From Rhizobium sp. BK376 (lineage in GTDB: Bacteria; Pseudomonadota; Alphaproteobacteria; Rhizobiales; Rhizobiaceae), in assembly GCF_004341625.1 (NCBI RefSeq), contig NZ_SLZG01000004.1, positions 434,001-498,000 on the forward strand: 64,000 nucleotides of DNA, given 5' to 3'. How positions within the stretch are numbered: position 1 is the first letter of the stretch; every line of letters begins with the position of its first letter. Shown here in pieces: positions 30,441 to 39,204 of the stretch. The position numbers and the translations under genes are program-made. The notes below the pieces were generated by a model. That model was given only the letters and a program-made list of their open reading frames with translations. It made no database searches and was not told where the DNA came from.

Positions 30441-31394
30441 TTGCTGGTAAATGGAAAATGGACGGAAGATTGGCAGCCGGTTCAGGCCAAGGATGAAAAG
30501 GGTGGCTTCGTCCGCCAGACGTCGAGCTTTCGCAATTGGGTCACGCCAGACGGCCGCCCGGGTCCGACCGGCGAAGGCGGTTTCAAGGCGGAAGCAGGCC
30601 GCTATCATCTCTATGTCGCGCTGATCTGTCCCTGGGCATCCAGAACCTTGATCGGCCGCAAGCTGAAGGGCCTCGATGAGGCGATCTCGGTTTCGATTGT
30701 CGAGCCGTCCCTATCGAAACAGGGATGGCGCTTCGGCGATTATCCGGGCTCCACGTCAGATACGGTCAACAGCGCCACCTATATGCACGAGATCTATACA
30801 AAGGCGGACCCGACATTCACCGGCCGTGCGACCGTGCCCGTTCTCTGGGACAAGAAGGCCGCCACGATCGTCAACAACGAGTCGTCAGATATTCTGCGGA
30901 TGATGAGCGGAGGATTTGGCGATCTGGCACGGAACGAGATCGATCTTTACCCGGCCGATAGACGGGCGGATATCGACGCCTTCAATGATCGCATATACCC
31001 GGCATTGAACAACGGCGTTTACCGTACCGGCTTCGCGACCACCCAGATCGCTTACGAAGAAGCCTTCAACGATGTCTTTACTTGCCTCGATTGGGTCGAG
31101 GGCGAACTCGAAGGCAAGAGGTTCCTGTTTGCAGACCATCCGACGGAAAGCGATATCCGCCTTTTCGTGACGCTTATCCGTTTCGACGTGGCCTACCATG
31201 GCCTGTTCAAATGCAATCTCCGGCGGGTTTCGGACTATGCCAATCTCGGCATGTTCTGCCGCCGCATGATGGATTGGCCCGGCATCGCGGAAACGGTAAA
31301 CTTCGATCACATCAAGCACGGCTATTATTCGATCGAGTCGCTCAACCCGACGCGGATCGTCCCGCTTGGCCCGGCCCTGGAGGAATTGTTCTAA
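30441..31394 (+). CDS. Glutathione S-transferase/glutathionyl-hydroquinone reductase-like protein
   Basis: An omega-type glutathione transferase of the YqjG/ECM4 group, which reduces glutathionyl-hydroquinones. 317 residues from the TTG at 30441 (MLVNGKWTEDW), preceded by GGAG at good distance. An upstream TTG at 30387 has no ribosome site and would place a perfect inverted repeat in the gene. The catalytic cysteine motif reads CPWAS instead of the usual CPWAH. Conserved RNWVTPDGRPGPTGEGGFKAEAGRYHLY and the C-terminal helical domain are present. Divergent from DUF2218-nitroreductase. Confidence 0.87.
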   Translation: MLVNGKWTEDWQPVQAKDEKGGFVRQTSSFRNWVTPDGRPGPTGEGGFKAEAGRYHLYVALICPWASRTLIGRKLKGLDEAISVSIVEPSLSKQGWRFGDYPGSTSDTVNSATYMHEIYTKADPTFTGRATVPVLWDKKAATIVNNESSDILRMMSGGFGDLARNEIDLYPADRRADIDAFNDRIYPALNNGVYRTGFATTQIAYEEAFNDVFTCLDWVEGELEGKRFLFADHPTESDIRLFVTLIRFDVAYHGLFKCNLRRVSDYANLGMFCRRMMDWPGIAETVNFDHIKHGYYSIESLNPTRIVPLGPALEELF

Positions 31395-31412
31395 GCCAAG
31401 GCGAGATTGCAT

Positions 31413-31447
31413 GTGGGATATCCTTATTTGTTTTCCGGATATCCCAC
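31413..31447 (+). terminator. Strong hairpin after the GST gene
   Basis: An 11-bp perfect inverted repeat (GTGGGATATCC / GGATATCCCAC) with a 13-base loop, 18 bases past the stop. No clear T-tract follows, so an intrinsic terminator is possible but not certain. Confidence 0.45.
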
Positions 31448-31511
31448 CGCTTTGCTGACCCTTGAGTTTTCGATCCCTTTGGAACAGCAGTTGTTCTTCT
31501 CAAACAAGCAA

Positions 31512-31536
31512 AATTGGCTTTCGGGCAAAGCCAATT
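31512..31536. repeat. Second perfect hairpin in the GST-FAH gap
   Basis: A 10-bp perfect stem AATTGGCTTT / AAAGCCAATT with loop CGGGC, about 90 bases before the FAH-family gene. No T-tract. Together with the preceding hairpin it fills most of this 229-base gap; function unknown. Confidence 0.5.
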
Positions 31537-31623
31537 AATGAGAAAATCGATTGGTGACACAGGTAAATAATTCGTTCATATATGGCGAAACCATTTGCAT
31601 GAGGAAGCAAGGAAGGGATTATC

Positions 31624-32466
31624 ATGAAGTTGATGCGTGTAGGTGAGACCGGCAAGGAAAAGCCGGCGCTTCTCGACAAGGATGGCAAGATCCGCGATCT
31701 GTCTGCGCATGTCGCAGATATTGGCGGTGAGGCGATTTCGCCGGCAGGCCTTGCAAAGATTGCCGCGCTTGATCCGGCCACTCTGCCCGAGCTTGCGTCC
31801 GGGCGCATCGGCGCTTGTGTCGCCGGCACCGGCAAGTTCATCTGCATCGGTCTCAACTTTTCCGACCACGCCGCCGAAACCGGCGCCACCGTGCCGCCCG
31901 AGCCGATCATCTTCATGAAGGCCAACTCCGCCATCGTTGGCCCGAATGACAACGTTCTGATCCCGCGCGGTTCGGAAAAGACCGACTGGGAAGTTGAACT
32001 CGGCGTCGTCATCGGCAAGACCGCAAAATATGTCAGCGAAGCCGATGCGCTGGATTATGTTGCCGGCTATTGCGTTTCCCACGACGTCTCCGAGCGCGCC
32101 TTCCAGACGGAGCGTTCCGGACAGTGGACCAAGGGCAAGTCTTGCGACACCTTCGGCCCGATCGGGCCGTGGCTGGTCACCAAGGATGAGGTCGCCGACC
32201 CGCAAAACCTCGGCATGTGGCTGAAGGTGAACGGTAAGACGATGCAGGACGGCTCGACCAAGACGATGGTCTATGGCGCTGCCTTCCTGGTTTCCTATCT
32301 CAGCCAGTTCATGTCGCTTCACCCGGGCGATGTCATCTCGACAGGCACGCCTCCCGGCGTCGGCATGGGCATGAAGCCGCCGCAGTATCTGAAGCCGGGC
32401 GACGTCGTCGAACTCGGCATCGAAGGGCTGGGTGCGCAGCGCCAGACCTTCCAGGCGGACAATTAA
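31624..32466 (+). CDS. Fumarylacetoacetate hydrolase-family protein
   Basis: A 280-residue FAH-superfamily enzyme. Members hydrolyse or decarboxylate acyl-pyruvates or lyse ureidoglycolate. Metal-binding and active-site segments are IGLNFSDHAAETG, PIIFMKANSAI, DWEVELGVVIGK and the C-terminal STGTPPGVGMGMKPP. The length and STGTPPGVG motif fit the acylpyruvase/2-hydroxyhepta-dienedioate-like group, but the substrate cannot be fixed. A good AAGGAAGG ribosome site precedes the ATG. Monocistronic, with a terminator behind it. Confidence 0.88.
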   Translation: MKLMRVGETGKEKPALLDKDGKIRDLSAHVADIGGEAISPAGLAKIAALDPATLPELASGRIGACVAGTGKFICIGLNFSDHAAETGATVPPEPIIFMKANSAIVGPNDNVLIPRGSEKTDWEVELGVVIGKTAKYVSEADALDYVAGYCVSHDVSERAFQTERSGQWTKGKSCDTFGPIGPWLVTKDEVADPQNLGMWLKVNGKTMQDGSTKTMVYGAAFLVSYLSQFMSLHPGDVISTGTPPGVGMGMKPPQYLKPGDVVELGIEGLGAQRQTFQADN

Positions 32467-32509
32467 GCCTATTTGCTAGGCGGAACCTTAAGATTTCTGG
32501 GCAATTATG

Positions 32510-32539
32510 ATGCCGGAGAGCAATTCTCCGGCATTTTTC
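32510..32539 (+). terminator. Terminator after FAH-family gene
   Basis: A 10-bp stem (ATGCCGGAGA / TCTCCGGCAT), five-base loop, followed by TTTTT. Confidence 0.88.
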
Positions 32540-32669
32540 GTTGTTCAGCCCCATATATTATGTTGCTATGCAGCAGAAATTGTTCGTCTGATATTATGTG
32601 TTTAAAGGATCAGATCACGACTGCCTGGAAGCCGCGATCGTTTCAGCCCCCTGAGAGGTAATGCTTCCG

Positions 32670-33944
32670 ATGTTCTACCAGCTTTATGAATTGAACCACG
32701 CCGCTATGGCCCCTTTTCGGGTCGCCGCCGACATGATGCGGCTCGCCTATGAAAACCCGTTCAACCCCCTGTCCGATACGGCCTTTGGCCGAACCATCAC
32801 TGCCAGCCTTGAAGTCTTCGAGCGCACCACCCGTCGTTACGGGAAACCGGCATTCGGCCTCAAGGAAACGGTAATCGATGGCAAGAAGGCGTCTGTGCAC
32901 GAGAAGATCGTCTGGAAAAAGCCCTTCTGCAATCTCATCCACTTCGAGCGCAGCCTTCCCGCCGGCCATGGTGACGACCAGCGCATCCTGATCGTTGCGC
33001 CGATGTCCGGTCACTACGCCACGCTTCTGCGGGGGACGGTGGAGGCCCTGCTGCCGAGCGCCGATATTTACATCACCGACTGGATCGATGCCCGCATGGT
33101 GTCGATGACGGAAGGCACCTTCGATCTCGACGACTATATCGATTACGTCATCGAGATGCTGCACCACCTCGGTCCCAATACCCATGTCGTCGCCGTCTGT
33201 CAGCCGGCGGTGCCGGTGCTCGCCGCTGCCGCAGTCATGGAAGCGGCGCGCGATCCGTTGTCGCCTTCGTCCATGACCTTGATGGGCGGGCCGATCGACA
33301 CGCGCATCAATCCGACGGCTGTCAACCAGCTTGCCAAGGAACGGCCGCTGGAATGGTTTGCCGACAATGTCATCATGAACGTGCCCTGGCCTCAGCCGGG
33401 CTTCCTGCGGCCGGTCTATCCTGGCTTCCTGCAGCTTTCCGGCTTCATGTCGATGAATCTCGATCGGCACATGATCGCCCACAAGGATTTCTTCATGCAC
33501 CTCGTCAAGAACGACGGGGAACCCGAAAAGCACCGCGATTTCTACGATGAATATCTCGCCGTCATGGACCTGACGGCCGAGTTCTATCTGCAGACGGTCG
33601 ACCAGGTCTTCATGAAGCATGCCTTGCCGAAGGGCGAACTGATGCATCGCGGCCAGCGCGTCGATCCGACCGCAATCCGCAATGTCGCGCTGCTGACCGT
33701 CGAAGGCGAGAACGACGACATCTCGGGCGTCGGCCAGACAAAGGCCGCGCAGACCATCTGCACCAACATCCCGGAAGACATGCGCATGCATTATCTGCAG
33801 CCGGATGTCGGTCACTATGGTGTTTTCAACGGTTCGCGCTTTAGACGCGAGATCGCTCCGCGCATTGTCGCCTTCACCCGCGAGCATTCTCGAGCCGGCA
33901 AACCGGTCGTGAAACGGGTGATAAAGGGCGGAAAATCGACCTGA
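32670..33944 (+). CDS. phaZ: Intracellular polyhydroxyalkanoate depolymerase
   Basis: Mobilises stored polyhydroxybutyrate, a carbon reserve common in rhizobia. 424 residues from MFYQLYELNHA, the usual family start. An ATG three codons earlier (32661) is only two bases from AGAGG and less likely. The alpha/beta-hydrolase nucleophile is in the lipase-like segment VVAVCQPAVPVLAAA, so cysteine replaces serine as in other intracellular PhaZ enzymes. The C-terminal GHYGVFNG carries the expected histidine. Monocistronic by spacing. Confidence 0.9.
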   Translation: MFYQLYELNHAAMAPFRVAADMMRLAYENPFNPLSDTAFGRTITASLEVFERTTRRYGKPAFGLKETVIDGKKASVHEKIVWKKPFCNLIHFERSLPAGHGDDQRILIVAPMSGHYATLLRGTVEALLPSADIYITDWIDARMVSMTEGTFDLDDYIDYVIEMLHHLGPNTHVVAVCQPAVPVLAAAAVMEAARDPLSPSSMTLMGGPIDTRINPTAVNQLAKERPLEWFADNVIMNVPWPQPGFLRPVYPGFLQLSGFMSMNLDRHMIAHKDFFMHLVKNDGEPEKHRDFYDEYLAVMDLTAEFYLQTVDQVFMKHALPKGELMHRGQRVDPTAIRNVALLTVEGENDDISGVGQTKAAQTICTNIPEDMRMHYLQPDVGHYGVFNGSRFRREIAPRIVAFTREHSRAGKPVVKRVIKGGKST

Positions 33945-34051
33945 AATGCGCCCTATATTTAGGCGTCGCTGAATTAGATGATATGATTCAAGAGGTTGTC
34001 GGATTTGACCTCGGATCATATTGAAGGTCGGGGTTGCGGTAACCACATCGA

Positions 34052-34085
34052 TTTGAGCGGTTCGGCATCAGGCCGTCCGCTCAAA
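34052..34085 (+). repeat. Long leader hairpin before the DUF2852 gene
   Basis: TTTGAGCGG pairs with CCGCTCAAA (9 bp), and inside the loop CGGC pairs with GCCG, giving a bulged double stem ending 16 bases before the ATG. No T-tract, so probably not a terminator. It could influence translation or mRNA stability. Confidence 0.5.
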
Positions 34086-34101
34086 GCGAGGATACCTCAC
34101 G

Positions 34102-34545
34102 ATGAACCAGTCAGCATTGCTTCGCCCGGATTGGACTCCGGCTACCATTGCCCTGATGATTCTCGGCTTCGTGGTCTTTTGGCCTCTGGGTCTCGCCATG
34201 CTAGCCTACATTCTCTTCGGCGAACGCCTGAGAGGATGGAAGAGAGACGTCAATCAGGCTGCCGACGGAATGTTTGCCGGCTGCCGCCGGTCGCATGGCC
34301 GTTACCGCTCGCAGTTCGGCACGGGCAACGTCGCATTCGACGATTGGCGCAAGGCCGAACTTGACCGCCTCGAGGAAGAGCGCCGCAAGCTCGACGAGAT
34401 GCGCGCCGACTTCGACAACTACGTCCGCGAGCTTCGCCGGGCGAAGGACCAGGAAGAATTCGATCGCTTCATGCGCGAGCGGAACAACCGCAACAGCGTG
34501 AAACGCGACGACAACGGGCCGGCTCCGGAATTCCAGACTCCGTAA
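34102..34545 (+). CDS. DUF2852 membrane protein
   Basis: A 147-residue alphaproteobacterial DUF2852 protein, function unknown. One clear membrane helix near 15-40 (TIALMILGFVVFWPLGLAMLAYILFG) is followed by a basic stretch and a highly charged coiled-coil-like region (about 75-125, rich in Glu/Arg/Leu heptads: LDRLEEERRKLDEMRADF). Predicted as an inner-membrane anchor with a cytoplasmic coil. Transcribed alone, with a leader hairpin and a terminator. Confidence 0.85.
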   Translation: MNQSALLRPDWTPATIALMILGFVVFWPLGLAMLAYILFGERLRGWKRDVNQAADGMFAGCRRSHGRYRSQFGTGNVAFDDWRKAELDRLEEERRKLDEMRADFDNYVRELRRAKDQEEFDRFMRERNNRNSVKRDDNGPAPEFQTP

Positions 34546-34582
34546 CGGTCCATGAATCCCGGAATCAAGTTCTGAACAATCG

Positions 34583-34609
34583 ACCGGCATCCCGCGATGC
34601 CGGTTTTTT
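34583..34609 (+). terminator. Terminator after DUF2852 gene
   Basis: 8-bp stem ACCGGCAT/ATGCCGGT, loop CCCGCG, followed by TTTTTG. Confidence 0.85.
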
Positions 34610-34646
34610 GTGCCGGAAATCCCGACGAATCATATAAAACGAGGCC

Positions 34647-35408
34647 ATGTTTCCGCTTCTGTCAAAAGCCCGCCGATCGACCAGGCAGCCACCTGCGCCG
34701 GAGACGCGTACCCTTGATGTGGCAGGACGCCAGATGCCCCTAACCATCCGTCAGCACGAAAGGGCGACGCGTATAACCCTACGCATCGAACCGGGTGGCC
34801 GCGGGCTGAAGATGACGATACCGCGCGGCCTTGCAGCGCGAGAAATCAATGCTTTCCTCGATCGTCATCAGGGTTGGCTGCTGACGAAGCTGGCCAAGTT
34901 TTCCTCCGAGACTGTCCTTGAGCCGGGCGGGGAAATTCTCCTGCGTGGCGTCAAGCACCGTATCGAGCACACCGGCACCCTGCGCGGCTTGACCGAAGCC
35001 GTGCTCGTCGACGGCAGGCATGTCCTTAGGGTCAGCGGCATGCCCGAACATGCTGGCCGCCGTATCGCGACCTTTCTGAAGAAGGAAGGTCGTTTGGATA
35101 TGGAACGGCTGGTTGCCATTCATGCCGGCAGGATTGGAGCGAAAGTCGCATCGATCAGCATGAAGGATACACGCAGCCGCTGGGGTTCGTGCTCGACGGA
35201 CGCAAATCTGAGCTTTTCCTGGCGCATCGTCATGGCGCCGCCGATGGTGATCGATTATCTCGCCGCCCACGAAGTCGCCCATCTCAAGGAGATGAACCAC
35301 GGCCCGCACTTCTGGGCGCTTTGCCGCAAGCTCTGCCCGCATATGGACGAAGCCAAGGCTTGGCTGAAGCGCCACGGCAGCCAACTGCACGCGATCGACT
35401 TCGATTGA
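34647..35408 (+). CDS. YgjP-like (DUF45/M48-type) zinc metallopeptidase
   Basis: A 253-residue predicted metalloprotease. The zinc motif is HEVAH in AAHEVAHLKEMNHGPHFW near residue 210, preceded by the family signature TRSRWGSCSTDANLSFSWRIV. No signal peptide or membrane helix is seen, so it is probably cytoplasmic. Such proteins are annotated as YgjP-like or SprT-like; substrates are unknown. Precedes trpF by 80 bases, but its own promoter is likely. Confidence 0.88.
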   Translation: MFPLLSKARRSTRQPPAPETRTLDVAGRQMPLTIRQHERATRITLRIEPGGRGLKMTIPRGLAAREINAFLDRHQGWLLTKLAKFSSETVLEPGGEILLRGVKHRIEHTGTLRGLTEAVLVDGRHVLRVSGMPEHAGRRIATFLKKEGRLDMERLVAIHAGRIGAKVASISMKDTRSRWGSCSTDANLSFSWRIVMAPPMVIDYLAAHEVAHLKEMNHGPHFWALCRKLCPHMDEAKAWLKRHGSQLHAIDFD

Positions 35409-35488
35409 GTTACGCTTGAAGCCGTTGAAATGAGCGCATCGTTGCGTTTTGGCTCGACTCTTTCGCAATTTCATGTCACTTCGCAGCC

Positions 35489-36157
35489 ATGAAACCCGAT
35501 GTAAAAATCTGTGGCGTGAAGACGCCGGAAGCAATCGATCGCGCGCTGAAGCGCGGCGCGACCCATATCGGTTTTAACTTTTTCGCGAAGAGCCCCCGCT
35601 ATGTCGAGCCGGATCTTGCCGGCAGGCTTGCCGAGCCGGTCCGCGGCAAAGCGAAGATCGTTGCCGTGACGGTCAATCCGACGAATGACGAACTCGACGA
35701 GATCGCGGAGCTCCTTCACCCGGATATTCTTCAATTGCACGGCGACGAGAGCCCTGAACGTGTTCTGACCATAAAGGCGGTTTACGGTCTGCAGGTGATC
35801 AAGGCGCTTCCGGTGCGGACCGCGGATGATCTGAAGCGCGTCGAGGCCTATATTGGCATCGCCGACCGTTTCCTGTTCGACGCCAAGCCGCCCAAGGATT
35901 CCGAACTGCCGGGCGGCAACGGCGTATCCTTCGATTGGGGCCTGCTCAGCTGGCTCGACGGCAACGTCGATTACATGCTGTCCGGCGGGTTGAACAAGAA
36001 TAATGTCGGCGACGCCATTCGTCTGACCGGCGCGCGCGGTGTCGACACGGCTTCGGGCGTCGAAAGCGCGCCCGGAGTGAAGAGCGTCGAGATGATCGAC
36101 GAGTTTTTCGATGCGGTCGAAACCGCCTGCCAGCCTGAAATTGCATCAGGGAGTTAA
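35489..36157 (+). CDS. trpF: Phosphoribosylanthranilate isomerase
   Basis: Amadori rearrangement in tryptophan synthesis. 222 residues, a TIM barrel: KICGVKTPE near 6-14 with the catalytic cysteine, LQLHGDES with the active-site region, and phosphate loop [10 protein letters not shown] near 164-173. First gene of trpF-trpB-trpA, with trpB only two bases away. Confidence 0.96.
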   Translation: MKPDVKICGVKTPEAIDRALKRGATHIGFNFFAKSPRYVEPDLAGRLAEPVRGKAKIVAVTVNPTNDELDEIAELLHPDILQLHGDESPERVLTIKAVYGLQVIKALPVRTADDLKRVEAYIGIADRFLFDAKPPKDSELPGGNGVSFDWGLLSWLDGNVDYMLSGGLNKNNVGDAIRLTGARGVDTASGVESAPGVKSVEMIDEFFDAVETACQPEIASGS

Positions 36158-36159
36158 GA

Positions 36160-37380
36160 GTGAACGAGACGCCAAAACCGAATTCCTTCCGCGCCGGCCC
36201 CGATGAGGATGGCCGCTTTGGCATTTATGGCGGACGTTTCGTCGCCGAAACGCTGATGCCGCTGATCCTCGATCTGCAGGCGGAATGGGACAAGGCAAAG
36301 AACGATCCGGCTTTCCAGGCCGAATTGAAGTCCCTGGGTGCGCATTATATCGGCCGCCCAAGCCCGCTTTATTTTGCAGAACGCCTGACTCAGCATCTCG
36401 GCGGCGCGAAGATCTATTTCAAGCGCGAAGAGCTGAACCACACGGGCTCGCACAAGATCAACAATTGCATCGGCCAGATCCTGCTCGCCAAGCGCATGGG
36501 CAAGACCCGCATCATCGCCGAAACCGGCGCTGGCCAGCATGGCGTTGCATCGGCAACCGTCGCAGCCCGCTTCGGCTTCCCCTGCGTGGTCTACATGGGC
36601 GCGACCGATGTCGAGCGCCAGGCGCCGAACGTCTTCCGCATGAAGCTCCTCGGCGCCGAGGTAAGGCCGGTTACTGCCGGCCACGGCACGCTGAAGGATG
36701 CCATGAACGAGGCGCTGCGTGACTGGGTCACCAATGTCGACGACACCTATTACCTGATCGGCACCGCCGCCGGCCCGCATCCCTATCCGGAAATGGTTCG
36801 CGATTTCCAAGCCGTCATCGGCACCGAAGCCAAGCAGCAGATGCTGGAAGCTGAAGGCCGTCTGCCTGATCTCGTCGTTGCTGCCGTCGGCGGCGGCTCG
36901 AATGCCATCGGCATCTTCCATCCCTTCCTCGACGATGCCGGCGTAAAGATCGTCGGCGTTGAGGCAGGCGGCAAGGGCCTGCAGGGCGACGAACATTGCG
37001 CCTCCATCACGGCCGGCTCGCCGGGCGTGCTGCATGGCAACCGTACCTACCTGCTGCAGGACGGCGATGGCCAGATCAAGGAAGGCCACTCGATTTCGGC
37101 CGGCCTCGACTATCCCGGCATCGGCCCGGAGCACTCCTGGCTGAACGATATCGGCCGCGCCGAATATGTTCCGATCATGGACCACGAAGCGCTCGAGGCC
37201 TTCCAGACCTTGACGAAGCTCGAAGGCATCATCCCGGCGCTGGAGCCCAGCCATGCCCTGGCCGAGGTCATCAAGCGCGCTCCCAAGATGGGCAAGGACG
37301 AAATCATCCTGATGAATCTCTCCGGTCGCGGCGACAAGGACATCTTCACCGTCGGCAAGATTCTGGGAATGGGGCTCTGA
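36160..37380 (+). CDS. trpB: Tryptophan synthase beta chain
   Basis: PLP enzyme condensing indole and serine to tryptophan. 406 residues. The PLP lysine is in HTGSHKINN near residue 99, with the glutamine-rich tunnel region [10 protein letters not shown] and phosphate loop GGGSNAIG. Starts with GTG at 36160 after a GGGAG ribosome site, two bases after trpF. Forms the alpha2-beta2 complex with the product of the next gene. Confidence 0.98.
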   Translation: MNETPKPNSFRAGPDEDGRFGIYGGRFVAETLMPLILDLQAEWDKAKNDPAFQAELKSLGAHYIGRPSPLYFAERLTQHLGGAKIYFKREELNHTGSHKINNCIGQILLAKRMGKTRIIAETGAGQHGVASATVAARFGFPCVVYMGATDVERQAPNVFRMKLLGAEVRPVTAGHGTLKDAMNEALRDWVTNVDDTYYLIGTAAGPHPYPEMVRDFQAVIGTEAKQQMLEAEGRLPDLVVAAVGGGSNAIGIFHPFLDDAGVKIVGVEAGGKGLQGDEHCASITAGSPGVLHGNRTYLLQDGDGQIKEGHSISAGLDYPGIGPEHSWLNDIGRAEYVPIMDHEALEAFQTLTKLEGIIPALEPSHALAEVIKRAPKMGKDEIILMNLSGRGDKDIFTVGKILGMGL

Positions 37381-37381
37381 T

Positions 37382-38221
37382 ATGACTGCACGTATGGACA
37401 AACGTTTCGCTGACCTGAAAGCGGAAGGCCGCCCGGCGCTCGTCACTTACTTCATGGGCGGAGACCCGGATTACGAAACGTCGCTCGGTATCATGAAGGC
37501 GCTTCCGGAAGCCGGTGCCGACATTATCGAGCTCGGCATGCCCTTTTCCGATCCGATGGCTGATGGCCCTGCAATCCAGATGGCCGGCCAGCGCGCGCTG
37601 AAAGGCGGCCAGACGCTGAAGAAGACGCTCCAGCTTGCAGCCGATTTCCGCAAGACGGACAGCGACACGCCGATCGTGATGATGGGCTACTACAATCCGA
37701 TCTACATTTACGGCGTCGAAAAGTTTCTCGACGATGCGATCGCTGCCGGCATCGATGGCCTGATCGTTGTCGACCTGCCGCCGGAAATGGATGACGAACT
37801 CTGCATCCCCGCGATCCGCAAGGGCATCAACTTCATTCGCTTGGCGACTCCGACCACCGACGACAAGCGCCTGCCGGCCGTTTTGAAGAACACCTCGGGC
37901 TTCGTCTATTATGTCTCGATGAACGGCATTACCGGTTCGGCTTTGCCGGATCCGTCGCTGGTCTCCGGCGCGGTCAAGCGTATCAAGGATCATACCGACC
38001 TGCCGATCTGCGTCGGCTTCGGCGTCAAGACCGCGGAGCATGCCAAGCTCATTGGCGGCGCGGCCGATGGCGTCGTCGTCGGCACCGCAATCGTCAACCA
38101 GATTGCCACAAGCCTCACCAAGGACGGCAAGGCGACATCAGATACCGTCCAGGCCGTGGCCACACTCGTGCGGGGTCTCTCCACAGGAACCCGCTCGGCA
38201 CGCCTTGTTGCTGCCGAATAG
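37382..38221 (+). CDS. trpA: Tryptophan synthase alpha chain
   Basis: Cleaves indole-3-glycerol phosphate to indole. 279 residues. Catalytic glutamate in [17 protein letters not shown] near 49-65 and aspartate in the following loop 2 region; phosphate loop GFGVKTAEH near 213-221. Starts one base after the trpB stop. The last gene of the trp triplet; accD follows after 39 bases, as in other Rhizobiales. Confidence 0.97.
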   Translation: MTARMDKRFADLKAEGRPALVTYFMGGDPDYETSLGIMKALPEAGADIIELGMPFSDPMADGPAIQMAGQRALKGGQTLKKTLQLAADFRKTDSDTPIVMMGYYNPIYIYGVEKFLDDAIAAGIDGLIVVDLPPEMDDELCIPAIRKGINFIRLATPTTDDKRLPAVLKNTSGFVYYVSMNGITGSALPDPSLVSGAVKRIKDHTDLPICVGFGVKTAEHAKLIGGAADGVVVGTAIVNQIATSLTKDGKATSDTVQAVATLVRGLSTGTRSARLVAAE

Positions 38222-38260
38222 TGTCCCCACATTGGCGTCAGTCAATCAGGAGTATTCGAT

Positions 38261-39166
38261 TTGAACTGGATCACCAACTACGTTCGCCCGCGGATCAATT
38301 CCATGCTGGGCCGTCGCGAAGTGCCGGAGAATCTCTGGATCAAGTGCCCTGAGACCGGTGAAATGGTCTTCCACAAGGACCTGGAAGACAACAAGTGGGT
38401 CATTCCCGCTTCCGGCTTTCATATGAAGATGCCGGCCAAGGCGCGTCTGGCGGATCTGTTCGACGGCGGCGAATTCGAATCGCTGCCGCAGCCGAAGGTC
38501 GCGCAGGACCCGTTGAAATTCCGCGATTCGAAGAAATATGCCGATCGCCTGCGCGATAACCGTCTCAAGTCCGAGCAGGAAGACACGATTCTTGCCGGTG
38601 TCGGCAAGGTTCGTGGGCTGAAGCTGGTTGCCGTCGTGCACGAGTTCAATTTCATGGGCGGCTCGCTCGGCATTGCTGCCGGCGAAGCGATCGTGAAGGC
38701 TTTCGAGCGCGCCATTGCCGAAAAATGCCCGCTCGTCATGTTCCCGGCCTCAGGCGGCGCCCGCATGCAGGAAGGCATCCTCTCGCTGATGCAGCTGCCG
38801 CGCACGACCGTTGCCGTGGACATGCTGAAGGAAGCAGGCCAGCCCTATATCGTCGTGCTGACAAACCCGACGACCGGTGGCGTCACCGCGTCCTACGCCA
38901 TGCTGGGCGATGTGCATCTGGCTGAACCCGGTGCGGAAATCTGCTTTGCCGGCAAGCGCGTCATCGAGCAGACCATTCGCGAAAAGCTGCCGGAAGGCTT
39001 CCAGACCTCTGAATACCTGCTGGAACATGGCATGGTTGACATGGTCGTCAAGCGTCATGATATTCCTGATACGCTCGCGAGATTGCTCAAGATTCTGACG
39101 AAGAAGCCGGCCAATATCTCCGTCAAGGAAACCGGCGCTGCAATGGCTATCGCCGCAAGCGCCTGA
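38261..39166 (+). CDS. accD: Acetyl-CoA carboxylase carboxyltransferase beta subunit
   Basis: Transfers carboxyl from biotin to acetyl-CoA, committing carbon to fatty acids. 301 residues; TTG start with AGGAG nearby. The core has [21 protein letters not shown] and [12 protein letters not shown]. Unusual: the N-terminal zinc ribbon normally has CPxC and CPxC pairs. Here the segment reads KCPETGE...VIPASGF, leaving one of four cysteines, so zinc binding should be lost. The gene is followed by folC. Confidence 0.96.
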   Translation: MNWITNYVRPRINSMLGRREVPENLWIKCPETGEMVFHKDLEDNKWVIPASGFHMKMPAKARLADLFDGGEFESLPQPKVAQDPLKFRDSKKYADRLRDNRLKSEQEDTILAGVGKVRGLKLVAVVHEFNFMGGSLGIAAGEAIVKAFERAIAEKCPLVMFPASGGARMQEGILSLMQLPRTTVAVDMLKEAGQPYIVVLTNPTTGGVTASYAMLGDVHLAEPGAEICFAGKRVIEQTIREKLPEGFQTSEYLLEHGMVDMVVKRHDIPDTLARLLKILTKKPANISVKETGAAMAIAASA

Positions 39167-39204
39167 TCGACGTTGAACTGAAGGCCTGAGGGCGGGGGTG
39201 CTGG

